A program made the position numbers and the translations under genes. DNA of 64,000 nucleotides from Methylomonas sp. ZR1 (GTDB lineage Bacteria > Pseudomonadota > Gammaproteobacteria > Methylococcales > Methylomonadaceae). Shown here piece by piece: positions 16,712-24,523 of the stretch (position 1 is its first letter; each line of letters starts with the position of its first letter). The notes below the pieces were generated by a model. That model saw only the letters and a program-made list of their open reading frames with translations. It ran no database searches and had not been told where the DNA came from. The stretch spans positions 3,658,001-3,722,000 of the forward strand of contig NZ_RCST01000001.1 of NCBI RefSeq assembly GCF_013141865.1, written 5' to 3'.

Positions 16712-17263
16712 ATGTCAGACTCTTATTGGTTTAGAACCGGCGAAGCCACCGTATTTTCCAGCGAAGGGCAAGGTACCGACGCCATGCCGGAAATTCTGAT
16801 TGGCGACGTCAAAGGCCCGGCCGGCCATGCTTTTGCCAATCTGATGGGCCAAACCGCCGGCCACACGCGCATGTTTGCGATCCGCGCCACCAACCAACAA
16901 GTGCGTCCGGCCACCATCATGGTGCCGAAAGTCACAATCAAATCCTCGGCTTACGTCAATTTGTTGGGCGGTCCGGTACAGTCGGCGGTCGCCGACGCAG
17001 TCATCGATAGCGTCGCCGACGGCGTCATTCCGCGCCTGCAAGCCAACGAGTTGTGCATCATCGCCATGATCTGGATAGATCCCTCCTGCGCGGAAAACCC
17101 AGAGCTGGACCGCAAGGATTTGTACCGCACCAACTATGAAGCCATGAAGCTGGCAATTTCCCGAGCGATGAGCAACTCGCCGAGCATCGACGAATTGATC
17201 GCCAACCGCCACAAAATATTCCACGAAATGTACGACCCGGAAACTGGCGAATCACAGTGGTAG
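16712..17263 (+). CDS. Formaldehyde-activating enzyme family protein (Fae homologue)
   Basis: The 183-residue protein matches the Fae family along its length: GEATVF near the start, the GPAGHAFANLM segment, PATIMVPKVTIKSSAYVNLLGGPVQ, and the C-terminal NYEAMKLAISRAM helix. Fae condenses formaldehyde with tetrahydromethanopterin in methylotrophs. Here the conserved catalytic histidine (His17 of the Methylorubrum enzyme) appears to be Met25, in a TDAMPEILIG segment. This makes it more like the Fae2/Fae3 paralogues than the canonical enzyme. An ideal GAGGA ribosome site lies at 16701-16705. No other C1 genes are adjacent. Confidence 0.85.
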   Translation: MSDSYWFRTGEATVFSSEGQGTDAMPEILIGDVKGPAGHAFANLMGQTAGHTRMFAIRATNQQVRPATIMVPKVTIKSSAYVNLLGGPVQSAVADAVIDSVADGVIPRLQANELCIIAMIWIDPSCAENPELDRKDLYRTNYEAMKLAISRAMSNSPSIDELIANRHKIFHEMYDPETGESQW

Positions 17264-17282
17264 GCTTATAAAGCAATTCCTA

Positions 17283-17306
17283 AGGTTGCCGCAATAGCGG
17301 CAACCT
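17283..17306. terminator. Perfect hairpin after the Fae homologue
   Basis: AGGTTGCCGC, a four-base AATA loop and GCGGCAACCT form a perfect 10-bp stem 20 bases after the Fae-homologue stop. There is no T-run, so it may be an RNA-stabilising hairpin or a rho-assisted terminator. A related GCGGCAACCTGAC string occurs near 4420. Confidence 0.5.
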
Positions 17307-17609
17307 GACTGCTTGATTCATCATAGAAGCGTATTGTCCAAGCATCATCGCATTCACAGGCTAATCCGCCCGCTCTGCAGCCTAATCCCTTTGCCACCTC
17401 CAGCAAGCAGTGTTATTATCCCGCGCCGTATCCGCCCGCACCGCAGCGAGCGATTCGCGTCAACGGAGACGCAAGAGGCTGGTTTTCAAGTTTATACGTT
17501 CGCCCTCCGCTTTGTTAAAATCCGCCGATTTTTTTGCCCTCGCGGCCAGCCCAGTTTGCTAGGGTGTAATATCCATGCCGCTCGTTCCAATTCCGCAGAG
17601 TTTGACCAC

Positions 17610-18689
17610 ATGCCAACCCAACCGCTCGAAACGCTGTTCCGCTCAGAAGTTCTCTCCATGTCGGCCTACCATGTCGCCGATGCCAGTAACTTCATCAAAC
17701 TCGATGCCATGGAAAATCCTTATAGCTGGCCGGAAGACATTCAAACACGCTGGTTGGAATCACTGAAAACCTGCCCGATCAACCGCTACCCGGACCCGGA
17801 AGCCAAGGCCCTGGCGGCCGCATTGCGCCGAGCGAACGGCATACCGGAGCAAGCGGCCTTGCTGCTCGGCAACGGCTCGGACGAGATCATTCAAATATTG
17901 CTGATGGCTCTGAGCGCCGATGCCACTGTGTTGGCACCGGAACCCGGATTTGTGATGTACAAGCAAGTGGCGCAAAGCCTGGGCCTGCGTTACCTTGGCG
18001 TGCCGTTGCAGGCAAACAGTTTTGAACTGGACATGCCGGCTATGCGCGCAGCGATTGCCGAATCGCGACCCTCCCTGATTTTTATCGCCTATCCCAACAA
18101 CCCCACCGGCAACTTATTCGATGCCGACGCCATCAAGGAAATACTCAGCCTTGCACCGGGCTTGGTCGTGGTCGACGAAGCGTATGCGCCGTTTGCCGAC
18201 GCCAGTTTTATCGGCGAGCTAGGACATTATCCTAATTTACTGGTGATGCGTACCGTTTCCAAACTGGGGCTGGCCGGCTTACGCCTGGGGTTTCTGGCCG
18301 GCGATGCGGCCATTGTGGAGCAGCTGCATAAAGTCCGCTTACCATACAATATCAATAGTCTGACCCAAATCACGGTGGGCTTTGCGTTGGATCATGGCGA
18401 GTTTCTGTTAGAACAAACCCAAACGCTGCGAGCGGAGCGCGCTTTAGTTCTTCAAGCCTTAGACGAGACACCCGGCGTCCACGCCTACCCCAGCGCCGCT
18501 AACTTCATATTGTTCCGCACCCTCAACAAAGCCGCAGACGACGTATTTGCTTCATTGAAGTCGCAAGGCGTGTTGATCAAGAATCTGTCCCCGCAAGGCG
18601 GGCTGTTACACAATTGCCTGCGCGTCACCATCGGGAAACCGGAAGAAAATCAAGCCTTTCTAAACGCGCTGGCAGTTGCTTTAAAGTGA
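17610..18689 (+). CDS. hisC: Histidinol-phosphate aminotransferase
   Basis: This is a fold-type I PLP aminotransferase that makes histidinol phosphate in histidine synthesis. Marks are the KLDAMENPY substrate segment, GNGSDEIIQILLMA, AYPNNPTGN, VVDEAY and the PLP-lysine motif TVSKLGLAGLRLGFL. The frame is open back to 17313, but the 359-residue form from the ATG at 17610 matches the usual length and N-terminal pattern. The upstream part is Arg/Pro-rich and unlike the family. The other his genes are not in the window. Confidence 0.9.
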   Translation: MPTQPLETLFRSEVLSMSAYHVADASNFIKLDAMENPYSWPEDIQTRWLESLKTCPINRYPDPEAKALAAALRRANGIPEQAALLLGNGSDEIIQILLMALSADATVLAPEPGFVMYKQVAQSLGLRYLGVPLQANSFELDMPAMRAAIAESRPSLIFIAYPNNPTGNLFDADAIKEILSLAPGLVVVDEAYAPFADASFIGELGHYPNLLVMRTVSKLGLAGLRLGFLAGDAAIVEQLHKVRLPYNINSLTQITVGFALDHGEFLLEQTQTLRAERALVLQALDETPGVHAYPSAANFILFRTLNKAADDVFASLKSQGVLIKNLSPQGGLLHNCLRVTIGKPEENQAFLNALAVALK

Positions 18690-18837
18690 TAATTCTCAGC
18701 ATCCGCAAACGCCTGAAACCCTTGAATAGCGCTGTCGCAAGAACAATTTCAATAATCACGGACAGTAGGGTATATTTGCTGAAAATTATAATAATCGATG
18801 TATCGCGATATACATCACATCATCAGGAGTGTTACTT

Positions 18838-19437
18838 ATGAACCACGAAGGCGTCGATCATTCCAAACGCCAGTTTCTGACCTCGGCACTGTCGGTGGTT
18901 GGTGCAGTGGGTGCCGGCTATTTAGCCGTCCCTTTTCTCTCGCAAATGCAACCTAGCGCCAAGGCCATGGCAGCAGGAGCCCCCGTCGATGTCGATATCA
19001 GCAAGATGGAACCCGGCCAGCTAATTCGTGTAGCTTGGCGAGGGAAGCCGGTGTGGGTCTTGAACCGGACGCCGGAGGTTATATCCACTCTGGCGACGCT
19101 GGACAGCAAACTGGCTGACCCGGTATCCAACGAATCCATGCAGCCGGAGAACAGCAAAAATCCGCTGCGCTCCATTAAACCGGAAATTTTTGTCGCGGTC
19201 GGCCTATGCACGCACTTAGGCTGCTCGCCTACGTTTCGCCCGGAAATTGCCCCTAATGATTTAGGCCCGGACTGGAAAGGTGGTTTCTTTTGCCCGTGTC
19301 ATGGCTCCTGGTTCGATCTGGCCGGTCGTGTGTATCGTGGCGTTCCCGCCCCTACCAATCTTGAAATACCGCCTTATCGATATGAAACAGACAATCTGAT
19401 TGTCGTGGGCGAAGACAGCGAGGCAGACAAAGCATGA
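18838..19437 (+). CDS. petA: Ubiquinol-cytochrome c reductase, Rieske iron-sulfur subunit
   Basis: The 199-residue protein carries the two Rieske motifs CTHLGCSP and CPCHGSWFD that bind the 2Fe-2S cluster, and an N-terminal membrane anchor preceded by a Tat-like SKRQFL motif. The ATG at 18838 is chosen because AGGAG at 18825-18829 is ideally spaced; the GTG at 18829 overlaps that site. Its stop overlaps the petB start by four bases. It transfers electrons from ubiquinol to cytochrome c1. Confidence 0.95.
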   Translation: MNHEGVDHSKRQFLTSALSVVGAVGAGYLAVPFLSQMQPSAKAMAAGAPVDVDISKMEPGQLIRVAWRGKPVWVLNRTPEVISTLATLDSKLADPVSNESMQPENSKNPLRSIKPEIFVAVGLCTHLGCSPTFRPEIAPNDLGPDWKGGFFCPCHGSWFDLAGRVYRGVPAPTNLEIPPYRYETDNLIVVGEDSEADKA

Positions 19438-20831
19438 AGCGTAAAATGAATCAATGCAGCGAATGGCTGCTGGAGCGCTTTCCACTCTCCGATTTGTGGA
19501 ATGAACACATGGCGCACTACTACGCGCCCAAAAACTTTAACATCTGGTATTTCTTTGGGTCTCTGGCTCTGTTCGTGCTCGTCAACCAGTTCATCACCGG
19601 CATTTTGCTGACCATGAACTACAAGCCGGACGCCAAACTGGCTTTCGATTCGGTCGAATACATCATGCGCGACGTCAACTGGGGTTGGCTGGTGCGTTAC
19701 ATGCATTCCACCGGCGCCTCGGCGTTCTTCATCGTCGTCTATCTGCACATGTTCCGCGGCCTGATTTACGGCTCGTTCAAGCAACCGCGCGAACTGATCT
19801 GGATTTTCGGCATGCTGATCTTCGTCTGTTTGATGGCCGAAGCGTTTATGGGTTACCTGCTGCCTTGGGGCCAAATGTCTTACTGGGGCGCGCAGGTAAT
19901 TATCTCCTTGTTTAGCGCGATTCCAGTGATCGGCGACGAGTTATCGCTGTGGGTACGTGGCGACTATGTAGTTTCCGACGCCACCTTGAACCGCTTTTTT
20001 GCGTTTCACGTCATCGCTGTGCCGCTGGTATTGCTGATCCTGGTATTCCTGCACATCGTGGCTTTGCACGAAGTGGGTTCCAACAACCCCGACGGCGTTG
20101 AAATCAAGCAATCAAAGGACCCTTGGGGACATCCTGTCGACGGCATTCCCTTCCATCCGTACTACACGGTCAAGGACATCGTCGGCGTCGGCGTGTTCAT
20201 GTTCTTCTTCGCCACGGTGATTTTCTACATGCCGGAATTAGGCGGCTACTTTCTGGAGCATGCCAACTTTATCCCGGCTGACCCATTGAAAACCCCGGAA
20301 CATATCGCCCCGGTCTGGTATTTCACCCCGTTCTACGCCATTTTGCGCGCGGTACCGGATAAGTTTGCCGGCGTGATTGCGATGGGCGGCGCGATTGTGG
20401 TGCTGTTCATGCTGCCTTGGCTGGATCGTAGCCCGGTCAAGTCTATCCGTTACCGTGGCGGCATCTTCAAAAAAGCCGTGGCATTGTTTGTAGTGGCGTT
20501 TATCGGCTTGGGTTATTTGGGTACCCAGCCTGCTACGCCAGGCGCCACGACGGTTGCGCGGATATTGACCGCCGTTTACTTCGGATTTTTCCTGTTGATG
20601 CCTTTATATACCCGCTGGGAAAAAACCAAACCGGTACCGAATCGCCTGACCAACCAGCCTAGCCTGGAGGATCGCATTCCCGCTCTGCTGGCCTTAGTCG
20701 ATGAAGTCGTTGAGGTACAGCAAGTTCCCGACAATATGGGGGGCACTATCGCTAAGAAAAGGCCGAACTGGTCCGGCATCTCAGCCGTGCTGATTCGTTT
20801 TGCAAAAAACCTAAAAAAGAGCCTGGATTAA
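19434..20831 (+). CDS. petB: Ubiquinol-cytochrome c reductase, cytochrome b subunit
   Basis: The 465-residue integral membrane protein has the paired heme-b histidines in helices B and D (GWLVRYMHSTGASAFFIVVYLHMFRG; FHVIAVPLVLLILVFLHIVALHEVGS), the MGYLLPWGQMSYWGA Qo-region motif, and the TPEHIAPVWYF (PEWY-type) motif. The last ~60 residues form a soluble tail longer than in the shortest family members, similar to other gammaproteobacterial versions. It is translationally coupled to petA and followed three bases later by petC. Confidence 0.95.
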   Translation: MKRKMNQCSEWLLERFPLSDLWNEHMAHYYAPKNFNIWYFFGSLALFVLVNQFITGILLTMNYKPDAKLAFDSVEYIMRDVNWGWLVRYMHSTGASAFFIVVYLHMFRGLIYGSFKQPRELIWIFGMLIFVCLMAEAFMGYLLPWGQMSYWGAQVIISLFSAIPVIGDELSLWVRGDYVVSDATLNRFFAFHVIAVPLVLLILVFLHIVALHEVGSNNPDGVEIKQSKDPWGHPVDGIPFHPYYTVKDIVGVGVFMFFFATVIFYMPELGGYFLEHANFIPADPLKTPEHIAPVWYFTPFYAILRAVPDKFAGVIAMGGAIVVLFMLPWLDRSPVKSIRYRGGIFKKAVALFVVAFIGLGYLGTQPATPGATTVARILTAVYFGFFLLMPLYTRWEKTKPVPNRLTNQPSLEDRIPALLALVDEVVEVQQVPDNMGGTIAKKRPNWSGISAVLIRFAKNLKKSLD

Positions 20832-20834
20832 GCC

Positions 20835-21554
20835 ATGAAAAAAATACTCTACACTCTTTTGTTTTTGCTGCCTTTCAACGTGCTGGCCAGTGGCGGCGTC
20901 AAACTGGATAGCGCCGACATCGACTTGAGCGACAACCTGTCGATGGAGCGCGGCGCGAAGTATTACGTCACTTATTGTTTGGGCTGTCATTCGGCAAAAC
21001 ACATCCGCTACAAACGTATCGCGATCGATTTGAAACTAGATGAAGCGGAAGTTCTGAAAGTGGTGGCGCCTTTCGGGGCCGGCATTTACGATCAGATGCA
21101 TTCAGCCATGAACGCGCACGACGCGGAAAAATGGTTCGGCACCACACCGCCGGATTTATCGCTGATCGCCCGTTCGCGCGGTGCCGACTGGCTATATACC
21201 TACCTGCGCAGCTTCTATGCGGAACCGGGAAAACCTTTAGGCGTTAACAACGCGGTATTCCCTGATGTCGGTATGCCCAACGTGTTCTGGCAACTGCAAG
21301 GTACGCAGTCGGCAATTACGCAGAAAATCGACGGCCATGACGTGATTACTGGTCTGAAACTGGATCAACCCGGCCAAATGACACCCCAGGAATTCGACAA
21401 AATGGTCAACGATCTGGTCAACTTCCTGGTTTACGTCGGTGAACCGGTACAGTTGGAAAGACAACAAATGGGTAAATACGTGCTGTTCTTTATCCTGATG
21501 TTTATCGCTCTAGCTTATCTGCTGAAAAAAGAGTACTGGAAAGACGTACACTAA
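20835..21554 (+). CDS. petC: Ubiquinol-cytochrome c reductase, cytochrome c1 subunit
   Basis: The 239-residue protein has a signal peptide, the heme-c attachment site CLGCH (near residue 50), a distal methionine region PNVFWQLQG and a C-terminal membrane anchor (YVLFFILMFIALAYLLKKEYWK). It completes the three-subunit bacterial cytochrome bc1 complex. A strong terminator follows. Confidence 0.95.
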   Translation: MKKILYTLLFLLPFNVLASGGVKLDSADIDLSDNLSMERGAKYYVTYCLGCHSAKHIRYKRIAIDLKLDEAEVLKVVAPFGAGIYDQMHSAMNAHDAEKWFGTTPPDLSLIARSRGADWLYTYLRSFYAEPGKPLGVNNAVFPDVGMPNVFWQLQGTQSAITQKIDGHDVITGLKLDQPGQMTPQEFDKMVNDLVNFLVYVGEPVQLERQQMGKYVLFFILMFIALAYLLKKEYWKDVH

Positions 21555-21577
21555 TCACAGCTTAAGCGCGTTATATC

Positions 21578-21612
21578 AAACCGGTATCGGCTAAGCTGAT
21601 ACCGGTTTTTTT
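21578..21612 (+). terminator. Rho-independent terminator of petABC
   Basis: AAACCGGTATC (21578-21588) pairs perfectly with GATACCGGTTT (21598-21608) around a nine-base loop and runs into a T-tract. It lies 23 bases after the petC stop. Confidence 0.9.
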
Positions 21613-21738
21613 ATGACCAAGGGTTTAACAAGCAATCGATTTGTAAATCCGGTTAAAATCTCGGTTAAACTCCCAGTATAGCCATGCGCTAAGCTCTAAC
21701 GCTGGAAACAACTCTATCCTTGACCGTCGAAAGCTAAT

Positions 21739-22290
21739 ATGAAAAAAACTACGCCTACCTCCGAAACACCAGTCTCTACCGCTGAAAAGCCCGCTCCAGC
21801 GAAAGCGACTAAAAAATCCCCTGCCAAATCCGTTGCCGTTAAAACAGCACAAGAAGCCTCCGCCGCACCGGGCAAAACCAAAGCTAAACCCAAAGCAACT
21901 ACAACGCCTAAAGCCGTAAAAACAACGGCTGAAGCACCGGCTGCCCCGGAAAGTATCGAAAAAGCGCCGGAAGCTGCCGCAGCCAAAGCAGCCACGAAAA
22001 AAGCCAATCCAAAACCAAAGGCCGCCAAAGTAGAGCCTAATGTGGAAGCCGAGCCAAGTGGCACTGCGCCAGTCGAGATTTCCATGCTTGAACGCATAGG
22101 TTTGACCGCTGGCGTTATCTGGCATCATTTGGCTGAAAACGGCGCGACACCGGTTGCCAAATTAGTTTATGTACTGCCGGAGGAAGAGGCCGTCATTCAA
22201 AGAAGTATCGGTTGGTTAGCTCAAGAGGACAAAATCACGCTGTCGGCCAGAGGTGGTGACCAAGTCGAAACCATCGTGCTGAAGGGCTAG
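21739..22290 (+). CDS. Histone-H1-like Lys/Ala/Pro-rich protein with a DUF2582 winged helix
   Basis: The first ~110 residues are low-complexity Lys/Ala/Pro/Thr, resembling the tails of histone H1 and AlgP-type proteins. The last ~70 residues (MLERIGLTAGVIWHHLAEN onward) match the DUF2582 winged-helix domain. The combination suggests a nucleoid-associated or DNA-compacting protein. It stands alone after the petABC terminator. DNA binding is inferred from composition and fold. Confidence 0.75.
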   Translation: MKKTTPTSETPVSTAEKPAPAKATKKSPAKSVAVKTAQEASAAPGKTKAKPKATTTPKAVKTTAEAPAAPESIEKAPEAAAAKAATKKANPKPKAAKVEPNVEAEPSGTAPVEISMLERIGLTAGVIWHHLAENGATPVAKLVYVLPEEEAVIQRSIGWLAQEDKITLSARGGDQVETIVLKG

Positions 22291-22473
22291 TATTTTGCGG
22301 CTGAGAAAATCGTTCCTCACGCAACACTTAGCCGCTTGCCATGAAAATAACGATTGTTGAGGCATAAAGACCTCTGGCTTTAAACGACAAGCAACAGACG
22401 GTCAATTGCGAGAGCCATCCAAACCTCAGCAATGACCGAATAAGCGCACTATCAATTATTCGGAGGATAAACA

Positions 22474-22734
22474 ATGAAAAACATTATTTTGGCAATCGTA
22501 GCTTTATTGTTCTTAGGCCAAACGGCGTATGCGGCCGACGCAGATTGCGAAGCGAAGGCGACTGAAAAAAAGCTGGCCGGCGCCGCCAAAAATAGCTTTC
22601 TTAAAAAATGCGAGAAAGACGCCAAGATCGCTGCCGCCAAAGCCAGTTGCGATGCAAAAGCGGCCGAGAAAACCTTGAAAGGAGCGGCCAAAAACAGCTT
22701 CACCAAAAAATGCGTCACTGACACAAATAAATAG
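22474..22734 (+). CDS. PsiF-repeat periplasmic protein
   Basis: The 86-residue product has a signal peptide (cleavage after Ala-Tyr-Ala-Ala) and two tandem PsiF repeats: CEAKATEKKLAGAAKNSFLKKC and CDAKAAEKTLKGAAKNSFTKKC. PsiF repeats are known from phosphate-starvation-induced proteins; the function is unknown. A GGAGGA ribosome site lies just before the start. I see no clear Pho box. Confidence 0.85.
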   Translation: MKNIILAIVALLFLGQTAYAADADCEAKATEKKLAGAAKNSFLKKCEKDAKIAAAKASCDAKAAEKTLKGAAKNSFTKKCVTDTNK

Positions 22735-22879
22735 CACTTTCGATAAACGCGAGTCCTCCGTCCCTCAGGAACGCCAGCAACGAATATCTGCTTGCCCCCA
22801 TAGTTGCAATCACTCCGAAAATACGTTTTTTGTGGAATGACGTGTTTCAGTCCCACTGACATATACGCAACAGCTATTA

Positions 22880-22970
22880 ACGCCGCGCCTCAATAAGCTC
22901 GCTCCCGCAAAGCCGGGAGCCCAGTTGCCGCACTGGAGCCCCCTCTTCTCGGGAATGACGACCTCAAGAA
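22880..22970. repeat. REP-like GGGAGC/GCTCCC repeat
   Basis: The segment contains GCTCCCGCAAAGCCGGGAGC and ends with TTCTCGGGAATGACGAC. The reverse complement closely matches the repeat near 59.98-60.07 kb (GTCATTCCCGAGAAGG ... GGGCTCCCGCCTTCGCGGGAGC). These are two copies of one interspersed palindromic family in opposite orientations. Confidence 0.6.
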
Positions 22971-23074
22971 ACTTAAGAAGCGGATTAACCATAGCGGTTT
23001 CGAGAAGACCGCCTTACCTCACCCAAGCAGCAACAGCCCATCGATAGAAAATTTTTCCGGTAACGAAAAAAATT

Positions 23075-23130
23075 ATTTGTTCTGCATTTGTTTTAGTTGT
23101 ATGCTTTATTAAAACAAACACAGAACAAAT
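23075..23130 (+). promoter_or_regulatory. lexA promoter with paired inverted LexA operators
   Basis: A 21-base arm at 23075-23095 and its near-perfect inverse at 23110-23130 (19 of 21) flank a 14-base spacer. Each arm contains a direct-repeat LexA-box pattern: GTTC-N7-GTTT at 23079-23093 and AAAC-N7-GAAC at 23112-23126. This resembles the alphaproteobacterial GTTC-N7-GTTC box, not the E. coli CTG-N10-CAG box. A sigma-70 promoter fits, with TTGTTC at 23077-23082 and TATGCT at 23100-23105 (17-base spacing), placing the start of transcription inside the right arm. Function as an autoregulatory operator is inferred. Confidence 0.6.
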
Positions 23131-23760
23131 ATGACGCTTACCCGTAAACAACAAGAAATTTTCGACTTCCTGCTACAAAATCAGGAGCGATTCAGTCATC
23201 CGCCGACATTGGAAGAATTGTGCGCGGCGATGGGCTTGAAATCACGCGGTTCATTGCATAGTCAGATTAAGGCGCTAATCGATGCCGATTTGATCGAAGC
23301 ACCGCAGCGCAAGCAACGCGGCATCCGCCTGACCGAGCATGCCAAATCGCTGGTCAACAAAACCGAGGCATCCGGCATGCTGCCTTTTGTCGGCACCATA
23401 GCCGCCGGCCGGCCGATAGAAGCGATCGAAAACATTTCTTATATGGCAGTGCCGGAAGAATTGAAAACCGAGAACCCTTGTTATGTACTGAAAGTAAAGG
23501 GCGATTCGATGCAGGAAGAAGGCATCTTCGACGGTGACTGGGTCATCATCGAACAACGCAGCCATGCCCGTAACGGCGAAATCGTCGTAGCATTGGTCGA
23601 AAAAGCCGAAGCAACATTGAAATTTATTGAACAGTATCCACACGAAACCCTGCTAATCCCCGCCAATTCCACGATGCAGGCCATGCGTTACCGGCCCGAG
23701 CAAGTGGAAATACAAGGGGTATTAGTCGGACAAATGCGTAGCTATACCAACCACCACTAG
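23131..23760 (+). CDS. lexA: LexA repressor (SOS regulator), variant DNA-binding helix
   Basis: The 209-residue protein is a full LexA. The N-terminal winged helix covers residues 1-65, and the self-cleavage site lies at Ala-Gly in GTIAAGRPIEA. The serine nucleophile is in KVKGDSMQEEG, and the lysine base is in EATLKFI. The recognition helix reads SRGSLHSQIKAL, unlike the E. coli SPNAAEEHLKAL, which fits the non-E. coli operator upstream. The ATG follows the operator directly and has no Shine-Dalgarno sequence. A small membrane peptide gene follows nine bases after the stop. Confidence 0.93.
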   Translation: MTLTRKQQEIFDFLLQNQERFSHPPTLEELCAAMGLKSRGSLHSQIKALIDADLIEAPQRKQRGIRLTEHAKSLVNKTEASGMLPFVGTIAAGRPIEAIENISYMAVPEELKTENPCYVLKVKGDSMQEEGIFDGDWVIIEQRSHARNGEIVVALVEKAEATLKFIEQYPHETLLIPANSTMQAMRYRPEQVEIQGVLVGQMRSYTNHH

Positions 23761-23769
23761 GAGGAGATT

Positions 23770-23919
23770 ATGCTTCATCAATCCGTTCATATGCGCGATC
23801 AAAAAGCCAATCAAACAGCCATGCTGAACAGAGCGGACCGACAGGCCGCCATCAACATGATCGAGGAAATTACGTTGGTAGTGGTACTGTGGGGCGTGTT
23901 TTTACTGGCTACCGGCTGA
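23770..23919 (+). CDS. 49-residue single-pass membrane peptide downstream of lexA
   Basis: This 50-codon frame was found by reading the gap after lexA. A very strong AGGAGGAG ribosome site spans the lexA stop region at 23759-23766, four bases before the ATG. The product has a polar N-terminal half (MLHQSVHMRDQKANQTAMLN...) and one C-terminal hydrophobic helix (ITLVVVLWGVFLLATG). Co-transcription with lexA would make it SOS-induced. By analogy with SidA of Caulobacter or YneA of Bacillus, a small membrane cell-division inhibitor is a candidate role; there is no sequence proof. Confidence 0.65.
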   Translation: MLHQSVHMRDQKANQTAMLNRADRQAAINMIEEITLVVVLWGVFLLATG

Positions 23920-23967
23920 TGTTCGTAACCATAAGCTGCATGGCATGGTCACCTGGCACCCAGCACG

Positions 23968-24291
23968 ATGTATAAGCTGAGTTTTTATGTGCCGGTGAGC
24001 CATGCCGAACAGCTGAAACAAGCGTTGTTCGAGCAGGGCGCCGGGCGTATCGGCGATTATGATAGTTGCGCCTGGCAAGTGCTGGGAGAGGGCCAATTCC
24101 GGCCTCTTACCGGTAGCGAACCCTATCTGGGCAGTATCGGTAAAATTGAGCAGGTCGCCGAATATAAGATAGAAATGGTCTGCGCCGATGATTTGATAAA
24201 AACGGTGGTGCGAACCTTGCTGGCTTGCCATCCCTATCAGCAGCCGGCCTACGAGGTTTATAAGATCCTCAGCGTCGCAGACTTATCCTAG
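23968..24291 (+). CDS. YqfO/NIF3-insert-like small protein (PII/CutA-like fold)
   Basis: The 107-residue product matches the stand-alone YqfO-type domain that is also inserted in NIF3 proteins: MYKLSFYVPVSHAEQLKQALFEQGAG, a central GQFRPLTGSEPYLGSIGKIEQVAEYKIE region and a C-terminal HPYQQPAYEVYKI motif. The family is widespread; the function is unknown, possibly metal or small-molecule binding. It is close behind the small lexA-linked gene but has no clear ribosome site. Confidence 0.8.
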   Translation: MYKLSFYVPVSHAEQLKQALFEQGAGRIGDYDSCAWQVLGEGQFRPLTGSEPYLGSIGKIEQVAEYKIEMVCADDLIKTVVRTLLACHPYQQPAYEVYKILSVADLS

Positions 24292-24523
24292 CCTGTTCAA
24301 ATCAGTTTTAGGATCTGTGCACAAGCTGATTCCATTGGGACTCCAAGCCATCCAGACGAAATCTATCGATTGCCACTCGCTGGTAAAATGGCCTATCGTC
24401 GGTTTTTATGTCTTGATAGACCCGTCATTCCCACAATAGGGAATCCAGTTTTTTGAATTTCCCGGCTTCCCGCTTTCGTTGTACGACAAAGCAAAGATGT
24501 TTGGGACATTCGTTGGAATTTCC

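Noticed and set aside
17313..17609. N-terminal extension of hisC
   Set aside because: The extra 99 codons are Arg/Pro-rich and absent from the family; the ATG at 17610 gives the normal length.
23036..23130. E. coli-type SOS box before lexA
   Set aside because: No CTG-N10-CAG palindrome is present; the inverted arms fit a GTTC-N7-GTTC-like box better.
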